NCBI GenBank assembly: GCA_029216955.1
Contig: JANAVB010002199.1
Location: 11,121,952 to 11,185,951 of the forward strand
DNA: 64,000 bases
Reading direction: 5' to 3'
DNA from: Iris pallida
Lineage: Eukaryota; Streptophyta; Magnoliopsida; Asparagales; Iridaceae
The position numbers and the translations under genes are program-made. Shown piece by piece: positions 41,501 through 53,860 of this stretch (positions within the stretch are counted from its first letter, which is position 1; each line of letters begins with the position of its first letter). Under the pieces are notes generated by a model. It ran no database searches, was not told the DNA's origin, and saw nothing but the letters and a program-made list of their open reading frames with translations.

Positions 41501-44500
41501 AAAGGACCAAATTTTATTTCCAGGTGTTTTAAAACAAAAGCACATTAACATGAACTCAGTTAATCCATTTCGCATATATCCCAAATCTACAAGTAGTTTT
41601 ATGAGTATGATATAACACAATAGAATGTCCTTATGTAAAACAAAACGATGATATACCATGCAAACTGAATGTCCTTTTGCCATTTTCATCTTCGAGGAAG
41701 CCTATCTAGAAAATAGATTGATGAAGTCCATCATTCATGGGGTAACAACTAGATGGTACAAAGGATGCTGACTTCCAAGGAGACTAATCCTTACACAATT
41801 AGTAAATAAGAATGTTCACCACAATCAAAAACTTGAAACTTCCTGTAGAAGTTTTAGCATAAACCACAAACAACTAGTGTTTTAAAAGCTCTAGGCGCTC
41901 CTAGGCGAGCTATCTCGCCTCGTTGCCCGGGAGCACGTAGGTGCGCATAGCCTCACTTAGAGAAGAAAAGCACCACCTGGGCAACTTCTCAAATTCACTT
42001 TTTATAACACATATTGTCACTTTTGTAGCTTAAGTTAGGCTATCCAAATCTGTCATATATCCCCAAAACACATTAAACTTGAGTTTTTAGACAATATACT
42101 AAAAAAGAGTAAAAAAACAACAAACTTATCAATAAAAAACAACAAATGAACCTAACAAGATCACAAAATAGTCTATAAAACACAACATTAAGTTAAAAAA
42201 CAATAACATCACAAATAAGTCATTATATGATTAGAAGACAAATTGTTCAAATAGAAAAACAAACATAAGGTACTCAACGAGTCAATATTCCACATTCCAA
42301 ATTGTCCCCTTATTTATGTCTATTTACCTAGTAACTAATAGTGTTAAAACTTTAAGAAAGACTTTATTTGGGCCTTTAAAATTTGAGCATGTAACTTTAA
42401 AAACCAATAAAACCAAATAAGTCCATAAAACTTATAAAAAAACAAAATAAAGCCCAAAAAAGCTGCATAAAACACCCAACACACCTAGGTGTAATATGAA
42501 AATGGACAGATCAGATTAAAAATCAACGGCATAGAAACATCAAAATTGACAGACCACTCATTTTTTTCCGTTAAGAAACTACATCTTGTATAAAAATAAA
42601 TCCGATAAAAATCCATCGACTAAAGTGAAGAAAAAAAGTAATAGTGGGTCGGGATAAAGGATTCCATTTGTATACGATCGATAAAACACCCAACACACCT
42701 AGACATGTGCCTAGGCTTGTCTAATTACCCATTCGCCTAATCTTGTGATTGGCGCCTTTCTCGCATAGGCATCGCCTAGAGAAGATACATCACGTCTTTG
42801 GATTAGGTGGTGAAACATCGCCTCTCACCTTTTTGGTGTCTAGGCGCACCTGGGCGGCGCCTTTAACAACAGTGCACACGACACGAATGAAATGGGGAAA
42901 CCTTGGGAAACATATTATGGATAGATGAGCTCTGGACAAAACAGTGACAACTTTGATGACTTGGATACTCCCTAATGGTGTCAATTCATGAGATTTGAGA
43001 ATCACATATATGGTAGGTATGATCTCGACAAAAAACTTGAAACAGGAAGATTTCACTAGAGGTACCTCAGGTGCTGAACATAAACTCTGTCCTAGTGCAT
43101 TATGATCCACTATTGTTCCAGAAAATGGAATGCCAAACCTCATTTGTGGTTCATATGCCTGTATCAAGCAAATAAACATAAGTCAAAGCAAACTGGTTTT
43201 AATTGAAATCTTACTACTGGAATACCTGCAGAAAAATAAAGATCTCGCTGAATATCAGTTGGAACTTATAAAGTATAATTCATATGATATCCCTAATCAA
43301 CTAAATGACATTTTTCCCCTGAAATTTACATCTAGAAGACAACAAATAAAAGTAAAGTCTTGTAGTATAGAAAACAAATGATAACTATAGGTACGACTTA
43401 CAGAAAAGCTTGGCAAGTTTGTATGATTTTGTGCTTGATGAGATTTAGGTGAACTGTAAGAAGGATTGTGGCCCTGAACCAGTCCAATATCTGGATAACT
43501 TTCAATGTCTCGAGGGCTAAAAGACTCACAATTTACAGTGAGTGGGTGATCAAGTTCTGCAGCAGATGCCGGAGAGTCTGAAGTAGAATTTCTTGCTAAG
43601 GACTTCACTAAACCTGACTGGCCAGCTGCAGAATCTTCATTGGATCCAACTGGAACTGAAGTGGGTATGCTGCAAGAATCAAGTCACGTTTCAGAATTAA
43701 CAAAAAATTATCACAATTCAAAAATTAAAGAAATTTCTTTCGTTCTTGGCTGATTGTATCATGGAGATGAATGCCTACAGTGAATACCTACAGCAAATCT
43801 TATCATATCATCTACGTCTTCGTCTAGACTTTTCTCTAGTCTAGGAGACTTGGAGGGTGCACCTCACTCGCATGAGGTTAAACTGCACAACCTAAAACTC
43901 ACTTTCTAGGCTTTATAGCAAAGCCATCTCCTGTTCCTAGTTACCCTTGCCAGTAATTTGGCACAAACATAGAGGGTTGGCTCCAAATTCACACCAGATC
44001 ATAATCAACTCTTTTGTAGAGCTCTTTCTGCTCCATGGCCGACCGATTATGTGGGAGAAGGTCAGGATGATGATGAATTAGTATCCAAACATACAACTAT
44101 AAGACAATTTTGTCCAGCTGTTCTACCTCAACGTTTAGAAGTTAATATGTAAGATACACAACGTGTATGATAAACCTTAATTCCAATATAGTGATATACC
44201 ATCTCACAAGAGACATTGAAAAGGAAGAAACCCCAACTAAAAATCACCTTGAAGAAGTCTCAAGGTCTGGCTCTTTGCTAATTCCAAGTGCCTGGCAAGC
44301 AGATCCAAAGCCCTTGGTAGAGTCAAATCCAGCTCCAAAACTGCCAAAAGTCAACCTCGTTCGTTCAGACTCAGGGACTTGTAGATGATGAGGTATGATT
44401 ACCTGCTCATCGTTGGAAATGTTAACTTGTAAAATCTTCTCCGACAAGTCAGCCATTTGCATTTGACTTGAGTGAGTCGAACTGGCAACAGAAGATGAAG

Positions 44501-47500
44501 CAACCGAAGTTATCACAGCAGGGACATTATGGCTATTAGGATTAGGCCTTGCACTTAGTTTTGGCTTCCACTCCACATTGGGATGCTTAGCTGCATAGCA
44601 CACTTGTCATATTTAGCAAACATAAATTACAAAAGATTACATCATAAGGTTTCACATCTTTTCAGAATGTGATCTTGATTGATATCTAACAAGCAATTCT
44701 ACATCAGGCAATGCAAATATAATTAACTTCAAACTTTATTTTCAAAAGAAAAGAAAAAAAACAATTGTTTAGACGATCTAAATAACCATTAGAGAAATAC
44801 TTTTTCCACACGCCTATTGTCTTACGCGCTTCCAAACGCACCCTTATGTGGACCCTTACATAGGGTTCTAATTTGCCACGTCATCTATAAAAAAGGGGGA
44901 GAGAGAAATCCTCTTCCGTGCTTCTTCGTACTATACACAAAGAAAAGACACATGCCCTTCCTTCCTCTTGTGATTCTTCTTCTTCTTCTTTCTTCTTCTT
45001 CACATTATAGAAGGGCAGGCTGTCGCGTCGTGCCTTCTGGACCATGAAGATGACAGAGGACCGCTCAAGGGCAACATAGGACCGCTCAAGCACTTGGCGT
45101 AGATGGTGAGTCCATGTAGTCGGTTCCTCTGGATGACTCGACGAGATTGATCATGGTTGGGATGTTGTGGCTGCCGTGGAAGCAGGCCAAGACTAGCTCT
45201 CGACATGTCCGGTGGATCATCCTGTGCTTGTAGGGCGAGTAGTGCCGTGCGGGCTTATAGACGCCCACGACAACTCGGGATGGTAATGAAGGTTGTGAAC
45301 AAGGCCATAAGCATAACAATGGCAAAAAACTTGTTGCTGAGCATCTTGCGCTCCTTTTTGCCTATGTGAAGACCGATGAGCTTGACGAGACCTTTAGTGT
45401 TCATCAAGAATCCGAGAGTGACGGCCTGGCAGACGGGAACGTTTATGACAAGGGCGGCGACGATGGTGCCAGCAATCTTGCAGAGGCAAGCATTGGTGAT
45501 GACGAGGGCAAGTAAGACCCATGACTTGGCGCCACTGATCGTTGCAATATTGGTGTTGAGGCAACTGGAGAATGGAGACGAAGTAGAGCAGGAGTAAGAG
45601 GCAGCAGACAAGGTCCCCCATTTTTTTGATAAGGACCTCGATAAAGTGCCTATCTTTAGGTACGGAACTCCTAAAACGAAGGCTCTGAAGAGGGCATGGA
45701 TGAGGATAGTGTCAGTAAAGAACCATTCGGCAAGTACCATTGTTAGGATGGCGCAGCATATGTAGAACTCCTTGATAGGTTCTCCATCGGGGATCAGCAG
45801 GCCATCCAATCAAGCACCGGATGCAAGAAGAGGACGACAACGGCGATCAATGTGGCGATGGTGAGGAGGAACCAAGGGATACTATTGTTCTTTTTTTAGG
45901 TGATGTGGCAAATTATTCCACATGGAAACCCATGTAAGGGTGTGTTTTGAAGCAGGTCTGGAACAGGTGCATGTAGAAAATATTTCGCTATCTATTTATT
46001 CATTTGTATAGGATACCACTTAGAATTATTACAACTGAATTATAATATGTGGAAGAACTTCAGCAAACGGATCAAAACACCATGGCAACAGTACAGCTAT
46101 GGCAATGATCCAGCCTATATATAAATGTGCTTCAGATATTTCAGATAAAAAATTGCAGGTCATGACAAGTTAAGCTAGAGAAGATAAATAATGATTAACG
46201 AGTGAAACAAATAAATTGACATCTTTTGCAGGCACGGTCTTTAGGGTTCCGGGAATGTGAAGCAATTGTCTAGATCCTATGGTATAATCTTGTTCAGCCA
46301 TGCATTTCCATGGTTCATGCCCTAGTTACCTCGAACATGGTACGCCCTGGGTTATCGTATGGGTTCGGGAACGAGATATGCTACTTGTCTTTATTTTCGG
46401 TACAGAGGAGGTAGGATGAGTTGGTTCAAAAATTCGGTTCACTGTACGCTTTAAAATATTAATTGGGTCGAGACTAGTTATTTGTTTAAATTTAACTTAC
46501 TAATCGTGTCATATACAGAAAGTAAACCTAATGTAGAATATAAGAAAATTCAAAAGTCTACTTTATGTCGTTCAATAAGAGAGTCATACATCAATTGGAA
46601 GTTGGAACACAACATTCCAAAATAAATAATTGGAACGCAACATTCAAAATAAAATGGAACAATGGTATAAAATCAAAACACGTAAATAAAATATAAAATA
46701 AAATTTATAGTGAGATTTCAATGATTGGTTCAGATCACCAAATTTAGCAATCAACATCAAGTACCATATAAATCTGGATCATGAATATACCCCAAACCAA
46801 GGTGCTCGTACTGGAACATGGATCGATGGGGGTTTATATGTACCCAGTAACTATGATTCGTGTTATACTTTAGCAGAGTATGATTACAAATAAGAAGATA
46901 TCTTGCAAATCCTAAAGATACTATTCATACAAAGTTGGCAATATTGGGTTCAGACCAACAAGCACCCGGTAGGTTTGGGGTGGAACCAGGTCATGCTGAC
47001 CCAACCTAATAGTGGTGCCTATATGTGTGGTTAGCCACTTTCTTGGAGTCAAGTTAGGGTTAGGTATAGAAGCCTAACCGCACCATAGATATATTATCAT
47101 TCTGCATGTCTCGTACATATGCTTGTGTAGTTCATCCCTTGTGCCCAAATCTCCATCTTCTAACAAGAGGGCCATCTCTTGTAAGAGACGAAGTAAATAC
47201 TCATACACCTCATAACCATATACATAGCGTAGTGCACTGTTAGGGTTTTCAGATGCCCTAATGCTACCTTATCTCCCACGCCAAAGGGTCAACCCAACAA
47301 ATGGGAAAACACAGGGGAGAACCCACCATAGGCCATGGGTGGACGATTGTTGCTCCTGAATTTTCAATTTTCCATCTCTATAGTCTTTGTTAGTTCTAAT
47401 AATCAAATTACTTTCCAGCCTAATAAGCTCATAAGAAGTCACTCGCTCAGTCGGTCTGTGGTTACCTGGAACGTGGAACACTCCGGAATGCAGAACAAAA

Positions 47501-49480
47501 TGGGATACAGTATATAGGGGTCCCGGTACTTTGGGGATGGACTTCTTCGGAACGTGATATGTTTATCCAGAACGTGGAACATTTTTAAAGAATAAATATG
47601 TAATATAATATCTAATGTATATTTAAGATTCAAAGTTAACCGAGTACCATAATATAACATCCTCAAAAATTCAAAAGAAAAAAAGATATAAAAGTTCCAA
47701 ACAATCATATCGATAATATCTTTTCAAAAAGACATCAAGTCTTGGGCACTAAATCTTTTAACGGAAAAGAAAAAATTACTACCTTCAAAGTTTGGTTGGA
47801 ACCCCAAGTGTATGATGTGTTTGCTTGTTACAATGTAGATTTTTACGTTCTAATTTACAGGCATTAATATTTCGGAACGTGCATTCCTGCAGTGTGTAGC
47901 ATTTCCGAAACACGGAAAGGACGTTCTTGAATCGTGTGTTCCCGTAACACGGAACGTAGAACACGTGGTCACAGATCACGTGTGGTGGACAATAAATTAA
48001 GCCAATATCTCTAATTGAAGCTCTCAGCAAGCTGGTCTGATTGAACCAAGCTCGAAATCTAATCATGGTTGTCAGTATTCCTCACAACAGAAGTTTTTCA
48101 TGGTCGACTATCTCTCTCACTAGTTAACTAAGAACTTCAACCATTTCACTATACTAAATTTGAAAATCCATATTTGTAGGTAATAGTAGAATATATAGTT
48201 TGAAAATAGACAAAATGATCATTAGCAGATATGTTATCTTAAATAAGAAAATCAGTGGAAAAGAGAGAAAAAGAAGCTTTTAACATCTCCTTTTAGAGAG
48301 TTTCTCCCACAGCAAAACCCCTACAAAAATCTTAAGTAAACTCATAAATCCACTTCTAATTTTCCCCAAAGCTGAAAGTACAGAAGACACTACTTCAAGG
48401 CATTCCTTTATTGCCTTCACAAACTTAATATTCCCAGTAGTCTCTACAACAAGATGGAAGTCAGAATTATATCCAACTACAATTTCCTTTCGAAGATACA
48501 GTTTCTTAAGTCGCCCTACAACATATCATATGATCATAACATCAAGTCAAATGAAAGTTGTACGTAACGAAAAAAAGTGAATTTTAAATCTCACCCTTTT
48601 TTCCAAGGATACACACATCAGACAGCAAAAGTATTTTTAGATGTCAACTCTGCCAAGATAAAGATTCTCCTTTAGCCCCAAAAAAAAAAGTTATCGTCTT
48701 GCAATAAGGGCAATAATTTGTAGGTTGGAAGGACTTTTTTCTTACCAAAATGATAGTGTATCTCCTATACTGTGAGAGCCCATAGGAAGATTAAACATAG
48801 TGCATGTGACATCTAAGATAAATTACATAACCAGGAAACTTCATAGAACTGAGCAATCATCACATGATCGAGCAAATAAGACAAAATTCTCATGGAAACC
48901 TATGCAGAATTCAGTAACCAATTAAAAATCCTTACCTTTCTGATGGCCAACTTGTTGTTGCGACTTGAGATTATATTGAGTAGCTGTAAAAGATTTGCTG
49001 ACAGACATACTTGGTGCTGAATGCTCTGATGCGGGAAATGGGTTAGAATTATTGCTCTTGTATGTGGTAGCACACTGCCCAAATGTTGCAACTGATGACG
49101 AATCACCCTTTTCCACTGGGGGGGTAGAAAGTGAATTACTTGAAATAGAAGCATGTACAGTTGTGCGATCAAAAGACCCTCGTCGAACACCAACTACACC
49201 AACTTCACGACGCATAGCACCAGTGGTGCCTGCTGATGGCACATGAACTGGATCTGAGAATGAAGAGTACACTCCAACTGGAGAGTTAGCCGAAGCTGAA
49301 GATGTATAATGTGCTCCAGAATTATTTATGACCTCGTCAGCCGGTGATGGCTTATCAATGCTACTCGATTTTGTATCTATGCTCTGACTGGGAACGGATG
49401 CACCCTGCCTGTTTAGATCTTGAGATCCCATGTGACCATCTGAATTTTTTGCAACTGGGTGATTTTGCTCAATTATCTCT
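38531..49480 (-). CDS. GIP1L: GBF-interacting protein 1-like gene, 3' six exons
   Basis: Exons on the minus strand: 49480-48936, 44590-44248, 43669-43402, 43158-43066, 40194-39745 and 38911-38531 (stop). All have AG acceptors and GT donors and join in one open frame of about 692 codons. The protein is rich in S, Q, N, P and G, with YPHxSNGNNYLLM-like, SPTNGFGNFTNPGGY, SDIWIQTPTE, LQSTPYYNLPGQ and GAYQQTQIGHFGW segments, typical of plant GIP1-like proteins. In Arabidopsis GIP1 interacts with G-box binding bZIP factors. The N-terminal conserved domain of the family and the start codon are not in the visible exons; 49481-62971 to the right is mostly retroelements. Introns hold two hAT-like elements and a Pack-MULE. 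Confidence 0.85.
41233..41442. mobile_element. hAT-like MITE rich in CTAGGCG (intron of GIP1-like)
   Basis: Starts CACTGTTCTAAAAGGCGG and ends GCGCTTTTCACAACCTTG. Flanked by TTCGAAAA and TTCAAAAA (7 of 8), the 8-bp target size of hAT elements. Subterminal GGTCTAGGCGG/CCGTCTAGGCGG palindromes. Confidence 0.7.
41874..42874. mobile_element. hAT-like element of 1 kb rich in CTAGGCG
   Basis: Ends CTAGTGTTTTAAAAGC and the complement of CACTGTTGTTAAAGGC, with CTAGGCG repeats near both ends, as in the 210-bp element at 41233. The AT-rich interior codes for nothing. The target duplication is degenerate. Confidence 0.55.
44794..45986. mobile_element. Pack-MULE-like element carrying a CHX gene fragment
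   Basis: About 100-bp inverted ends: GAAATACTTTTT at the left against GAAATATTTTCT read inwards from the right, CTTCCAAACGCACCCTTA against CTTCAAAACACACCCTTA, and AATTTGCCACGTCATCTA against AATTTGCCACATCACCTA. No target duplication could be matched. Between the ends lies a fragment of a host cation/H+ exchanger gene (45086-45888). It sits in an intron of the GIP1-like gene. Confidence 0.7.
45086..45888 (-). pseudogene. Captured fragment of a CHX-type cation/H+ exchanger
   Basis: The frame 45809-45255 and a second frame at 45325-45086 together show the middle of a plant CHX antiporter: GEPIKEFYICCAILTMVLAE, FTDTILIHALFRAFVLG, MNTKGLVKLIGLHIGK and then KPARHYSPYKHR plus HNIPTMINLVESS. Several hydrophobic segments are visible. 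Both the transporter N-terminus and the C-terminal tail are missing, and a frame change lies near 45260-45320. Intact family members have about 800 residues; about 265 remain. It is an incomplete copy moved by a MULE, not a gene. Confidence 0.8.
45987..48935. other. Intron sequence with GGAAC(G/A)TGG-type repeats
   Basis: Part of the large GIP1-like intron. Between 46230 and 47990 variants of GGAACGTGG/GGAACATGG and their complements recur (46340, 46810, 47470, 47550, 47570, 47875, 47955). This suggests an unclassified non-autonomous element. No coding sequence is supported. Confidence 0.35.
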
Positions 49481-50048
49481 CTGCTGGAGCTTCAGAAAAA
49501 TGTAATAGTAGGTATAAGCACAATGAAATCTGCACTATATCCAGTTCCAACAGTGCATTAAAGATAAAAATCAGGTTTAAGTTTCTGGGTAAGAAAGGGG
49601 ACTAGTTGACCACGATATTTATCAACTAGAATAGTCCCTCCTAATATATCTATATAAAATCTTAGCATTGAGGTACTATCCAGCATCCCATAAAGGATTC
49701 TGCAGTCGCACACCTCATGAAGTACTTGACAATGTAGACAAGCCAAGGCACGATAGATAATTCAATTATCATCATAGGGATGTTCTAACTCAGAGAGAGG
49801 GATAAATAGCAATTTGGGCTCGACACAAAACCCTATTGGAAAACCTGCATTCTTAGGTTTGGATCAGGTCTAAACAGGTTGACCTGTCCACAATTAATAA
49901 ATGGACAATTAATAAATGGGTCGGGTCTTAAGGTCTGACCGGCATGACTTGACCTGTTTACTGAATGGGTTGGGTCCATTCATTTATAGCTAATGTTCAG
50001 ACCAACCCATTAATCTGCAACAAGGTTCATGTTGGCCCATTGCCGAAA
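49481..50048. other. Intron or flank; GGGTCGGGTC-rich patch
   Basis: Upstream of the last visible GIP1-like exon. At 49850-50035 there is GACCTG, GGTTGGGTCC and AATAAATGG repeats that look like a small non-autonomous transposon. No further exon of the gene was found. Confidence 0.35.
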
Positions 50049-51096
50049 TGGTCACACCTGATTTTGATAATCAACGACGACTTAAGTCGATACGCAAAAT
50101 ATACGAATTGCTACTAATGATACAGGTTGCTGAAATCAATATCAAAGAACGTACTGCATCTACAAAGAGCTTTCGAGTCATCATCCAAAAGCAATTGTAT
50201 CGGAATCCAGATCGAGTCATTTTTACATTTTTTATGTATTTTACTTTTATTTGAGTCTAGAAAATATAAATGTAAAATCGATCGGGATATTACTGGCTTA
50301 AGTTATTTCCAGTCCACCTATCCAAAAAGCCTACCTACATCTCAAATCTACATATCCAAACAGTCCACAAACCCTATGCAATTTGGACCCCAAAAATCCT
50401 ATTCTGGTTTGACAGAATTCTGATAGAACTCTGACCGAGTTCGGTCCGAGATTTTTGAAAATCAGTTCCCTCCAAATATGTGTCCAACGTTCGTATGCGA
50501 GATTTTAGCATCCGAACTCTGCCCGAGTTTGGTCAGGAAAAACACAATAAATAGAGAAGAATTTTCACATTTCTAATCACTCATTCACTCTTTTCTCTAT
50601 CTATTCCTAAAGTATTTTTTCCAGTGATCTAAAGTTTTAACATTTCACCTATACTACTCTTAGCCAAAGCCAGTAACATCTTGTTCGATTTAGAGTCTTT
50701 GGTTTACAGAGTTGTAAAGAGGTTGCAAGTCAGAAAACTTCTCAGTTTTCGGAGTCGGTCGTGCGCTCATCACCAAGCACGGTATTGTGAAGTCAATCGT
50801 GCACTTGTCGCCAAGCACGATGTTCTAAAGAGATGGCAAGCTCTCATTTAGCTTGTAAATAGTAGATTAACAGCGGACGAGAGTACTCGCGACTGGATTA
50901 GTCATCTCAGAGGAAAACCAGTATATATCGCAGTGTTCACTGAGTTTGATCTTCTATCTTTTACTACAATTTAATTTATTGTCTCTTATTTTCTGCCATA
51001 GAATATAACTGTTTAATTTTTAATTGGTGATTATTTCCGCTGCACTCGCACACACTCTATTCATCCCCCCCTCTAGAGATGCTCAACGGTCCTACA
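50049..51096 (+). repeat. 5' LTR of the Copia element
   Basis: The end GGTCCTACA at 51096 is supported by the inverted copy that begins TGTAGGACC at 62127. The start TGGTCACACCTG at 50049 is my estimate. The stretch GTGCTTGGTGACGAGC/CACCAAGCACGG repeats occur twice (50770-50820). Confidence 0.65.
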
Positions 51097-51098
51097 AT

Positions 51099-51110
51099 TG
51101 ATATCAGAGC
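51099..51110 (+). other. Primer binding site of the Copia element
   Basis: TGATATCAGAGC two bases after the LTR, one mismatch to TGGTATCAGAGC, which pairs with initiator methionine tRNA. Confidence 0.8.
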
Positions 51111-51146
51111 AGGTTATATTCTTATATAACACTCTAGAAAGTATAT

Positions 51147-51898
51147 ATGGTAGCCGTGAAATCAATATTCAACAGTGAAGGACAATCCATAAATAGACCC
51201 CTACTATTTGATGGAACCTATGTTGTCACATGCGCACCTAGGCGGCCTAGGTGCGCAAGTCGGAGAGGACTCGCCTCGACCTGGAAAAAATTTTCCAGGG
51301 TGAGGCGATGCTCGCCTAGGCATGCCTAGGCGTCCGCCTAGGGTCGTCCGGGGAAAAAAATAACCCGCCTAGAGTCGCCTAGGACCGTCCAATTATACAT
51401 ACTATCTTTACTTGATGTTGAACATTGATTATTTCATCTTTTTGGCTTATTATATAATTATATTACTTTTATGCTTATTGGTTAATGTTTATTGCTTATT
51501 AGTTATACTACATATTTGTTGTATACATAAATGTATAATTTTTTTGATTCAAGAGCAGCAAATCCTGGACGGACGCCTAGGCGACGCCTAGTCGCGCCTA
51601 GGCGAGGCGCGTGGCATGTCGCCGCCTAGTGCCCAGTACAACATAGGATGGAACAAACTACACTTATTGGAAAACACGAATGAGTTTCTTTCTAAAGTCT
51701 CTTGACTTTGATCTTTGGTCAATAGTAATTGACGGCTATAAGAAAACGGCACCAATAGTGATTGAAGGTGCACTTGTAGACAAGCCACACGACAAATACA
51801 CAGATGAAGAAAAGACAAAGGCTAGTCTAGATGCATGTGCCATCAATGCACTATTCTGTGCAATTGACAAGACGGAGTTTAATCGTGTTTCTACCTGT
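51147..51898 (+). pseudogene. Copia gag, N-terminal part (interrupted)
   Basis: Begins near 51147 with INRPLLFDGT, the conserved start of Copia gag. It is interrupted at 51218 by a MITE, resumes after 51655, and shows LWSIVIDGYKK and LDACAINALFCAIDKTEFNRVSTC before the Gypsy LTR starts at 51899. The remainder of gag is at 60223 onward. Confidence 0.8.
51218..51646. mobile_element. hAT-like MITE with 8-bp duplication (in Copia gag)
   Basis: Starts CTATGTTGTCACATGCGC and ends CCCAGTACAACATAG; flanked by GATGGAAC on both sides (51210-51217 and 51647-51654), a perfect 8-bp duplication. CCTAGGCG and its complement recur near both ends. The interior is AT-rich and non-coding. Confidence 0.9.
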
Positions 51899-53620
51899 TG
51901 TAGTGCCCCGTCCCTACATCGTGCCCCGTCACGGGGTGCGCGAGAAAGAAACACTGTCGCTATCGATTCGGTCGAGACCGATAGGCCGGAATCGGCCGAG
52001 TCGATCGAACGGGATCGGTTGAATTAAGATCCATTCCACGTTATGGAATGGCTTCTTCGGAACCAAGTCCCATATTCAGCGGGTTGCGCCTCAAGGATTG
52101 GCTCTGCGGCCGAGTCAGGAGAGACCTCCCGTTGCTCTGGTTTTCATGCTGCACTTGATTTGGCTTTGGCTTTGGTTTTCGTGAATGCGTTTTTCGTGAA
52201 TGTTTTCGATGGGTTTTCGTGACTTGCGTTTTCGAGCTTCGCATTCATATCGAAATTCCTTAAATTACACAGTGTTCTAATCAGTTGCTTATGCGATTGC
52301 AGGTGATCGCATAGGCGACGTCAGCGCAGCCAACCAGTCGCTCGCTTTAAGTAAGTCTAAGACGAGTGACTGACCTCCTTCGCCTCAATCCCCTATTTCA
52401 AAATCAATATGAAGTTAAATGAATGCTTGTCATCATAGTGTAGAATCAAAAAAATCATGGCACGATTCTTCACGAAACACTTGCTATCAAACTGCCGGTA
52501 TTGGAAATGAAAAACGTGCTTTCTTATGCAATTCCACTTAGCCTATGCAAAACAATGAATGAATCGATTAACGTTTATCGCAACGATATGGCAAAGTGAG
52601 TAAATCGACTAAGTTCAAAAGAAAGGCTAAGTTTTGCAACTAAAAGAGAAAGTATAAGGTTCTAGAAAAGAGAGCATTTTTCAAGACTCTGCAAAACGGT
52701 CGTTGGACAACTTGTCGACAAAGTGTAGTTTCCTCGAACGGTTGCCTAGGCCAAGAAACCGATTCGGCCCGGGAGGAACGAGTATAGCAAGCGCCATCCT
52801 TTCATCGGCGTGGGTTATTCGGGAACTTTCGCACAGGGCTCGCTATCCGCCGCAAAAGGGTCGCCGTCTAACCCAGCTATAATCCGTGATGGCTTGACAT
52901 TGCCAGTGACCTTCACACCCTTTCACTGCTTAACTAATGCACGTGACACGGGATGAATATGATAGATGCTTAATGTTTACAATTTTATATGCTTGCCTCG
53001 AAACATGTTAACATGCAATTGATCATGATGGTTAGAAAGATCACAGAAATAGCTAGCTAATATGTTTATAAAACTGCTTGAATCAAATACAGAGCTTGAA
53101 TTTTAATTAGCCATTTGCCAGTACATGTGATCGTACTGATCCTCGCTCTTTGCAGGTCCCGTGAACCAGGAAGGACGCGCCAACTAGCTCGGCGACGTTC
53201 GTGATTTTAAAGCTTCGGCTGCGCGTCGAAGACTTTTCTCGCAACTCCACTTTTGAAGACTCTCAACCGTCCAAGAAAGATGGCTCAGCGTCCCTCCATT
53301 CCAGGTCACTGGAAGACTCTGTTGTATATTGAGGGATCTGTGCAATATATGGAACGGCTATCTCATCGGCACTCTTTTGTAATTGAGTCATGTTGTAGCC
53401 CACACGGCATGAGTCCTGTACCGGAGTCTGTAAATGATGTCCATTATCAATAAAGATCAAAGTTCTCTTTACTTAATGTGTGATTCAATTTGTCTACTTG
53501 CTCTCTTAGATCACGTGTCTCGGATTACCTTATGTCTATGCCTTGTGCGATTGCAAACTAGGTTCGCACGACATCACGTCCGGAGGACGACTATCGATTC
53601 GACGGAATCGGGACGTGACA
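51899..53620 (+). repeat. 5' LTR of the Tekay-like element
   Basis: TGTAGTGCCCCGTCC to GGGACGTGACA. It has about 20 bp more TTTGGCTTTGG-type repeat near 52155 than the 3' copy. Confidence 0.9.
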
Positions 53621-53623
53621 TAA

Positions 53624-53635
53624 TGGTATCAGAGC
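53624..53635 (+). other. Primer binding site of the Tekay-like element
   Basis: TGGTATCAGAGC three bases after the LTR, exact match to the initiator methionine tRNA 3' end complement. Confidence 0.9.
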
Positions 53636-53860
53636 ACGGCTTTACGTCCTTGGCCTCCAGTGTCGAGTTTTCAGTCTTAAACCGTTGACCTCGTGTCAAT
53701 GAGATGAGTTGTTCCATACGCTGAACCCAGGACATTTCTTAAACTAACGAGAGTTGCCTTTCTTTTCCCTGCAGTTGCGAGAGCTGAGGCGAAGGACGAG
53801 ACGAGCGCTTCCAGTGGCTCGAGTAGTTCCAGACCCGAGCATTCTGTCAACCCAACGAGG

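Noticed and set aside
44785..45995. Target duplication of the Pack-MULE
   Set aside because: The flanking 9-mers (ACCATTAGA and GCTATCTAT) do not match; the call rests on the inverted ends and cargo only.
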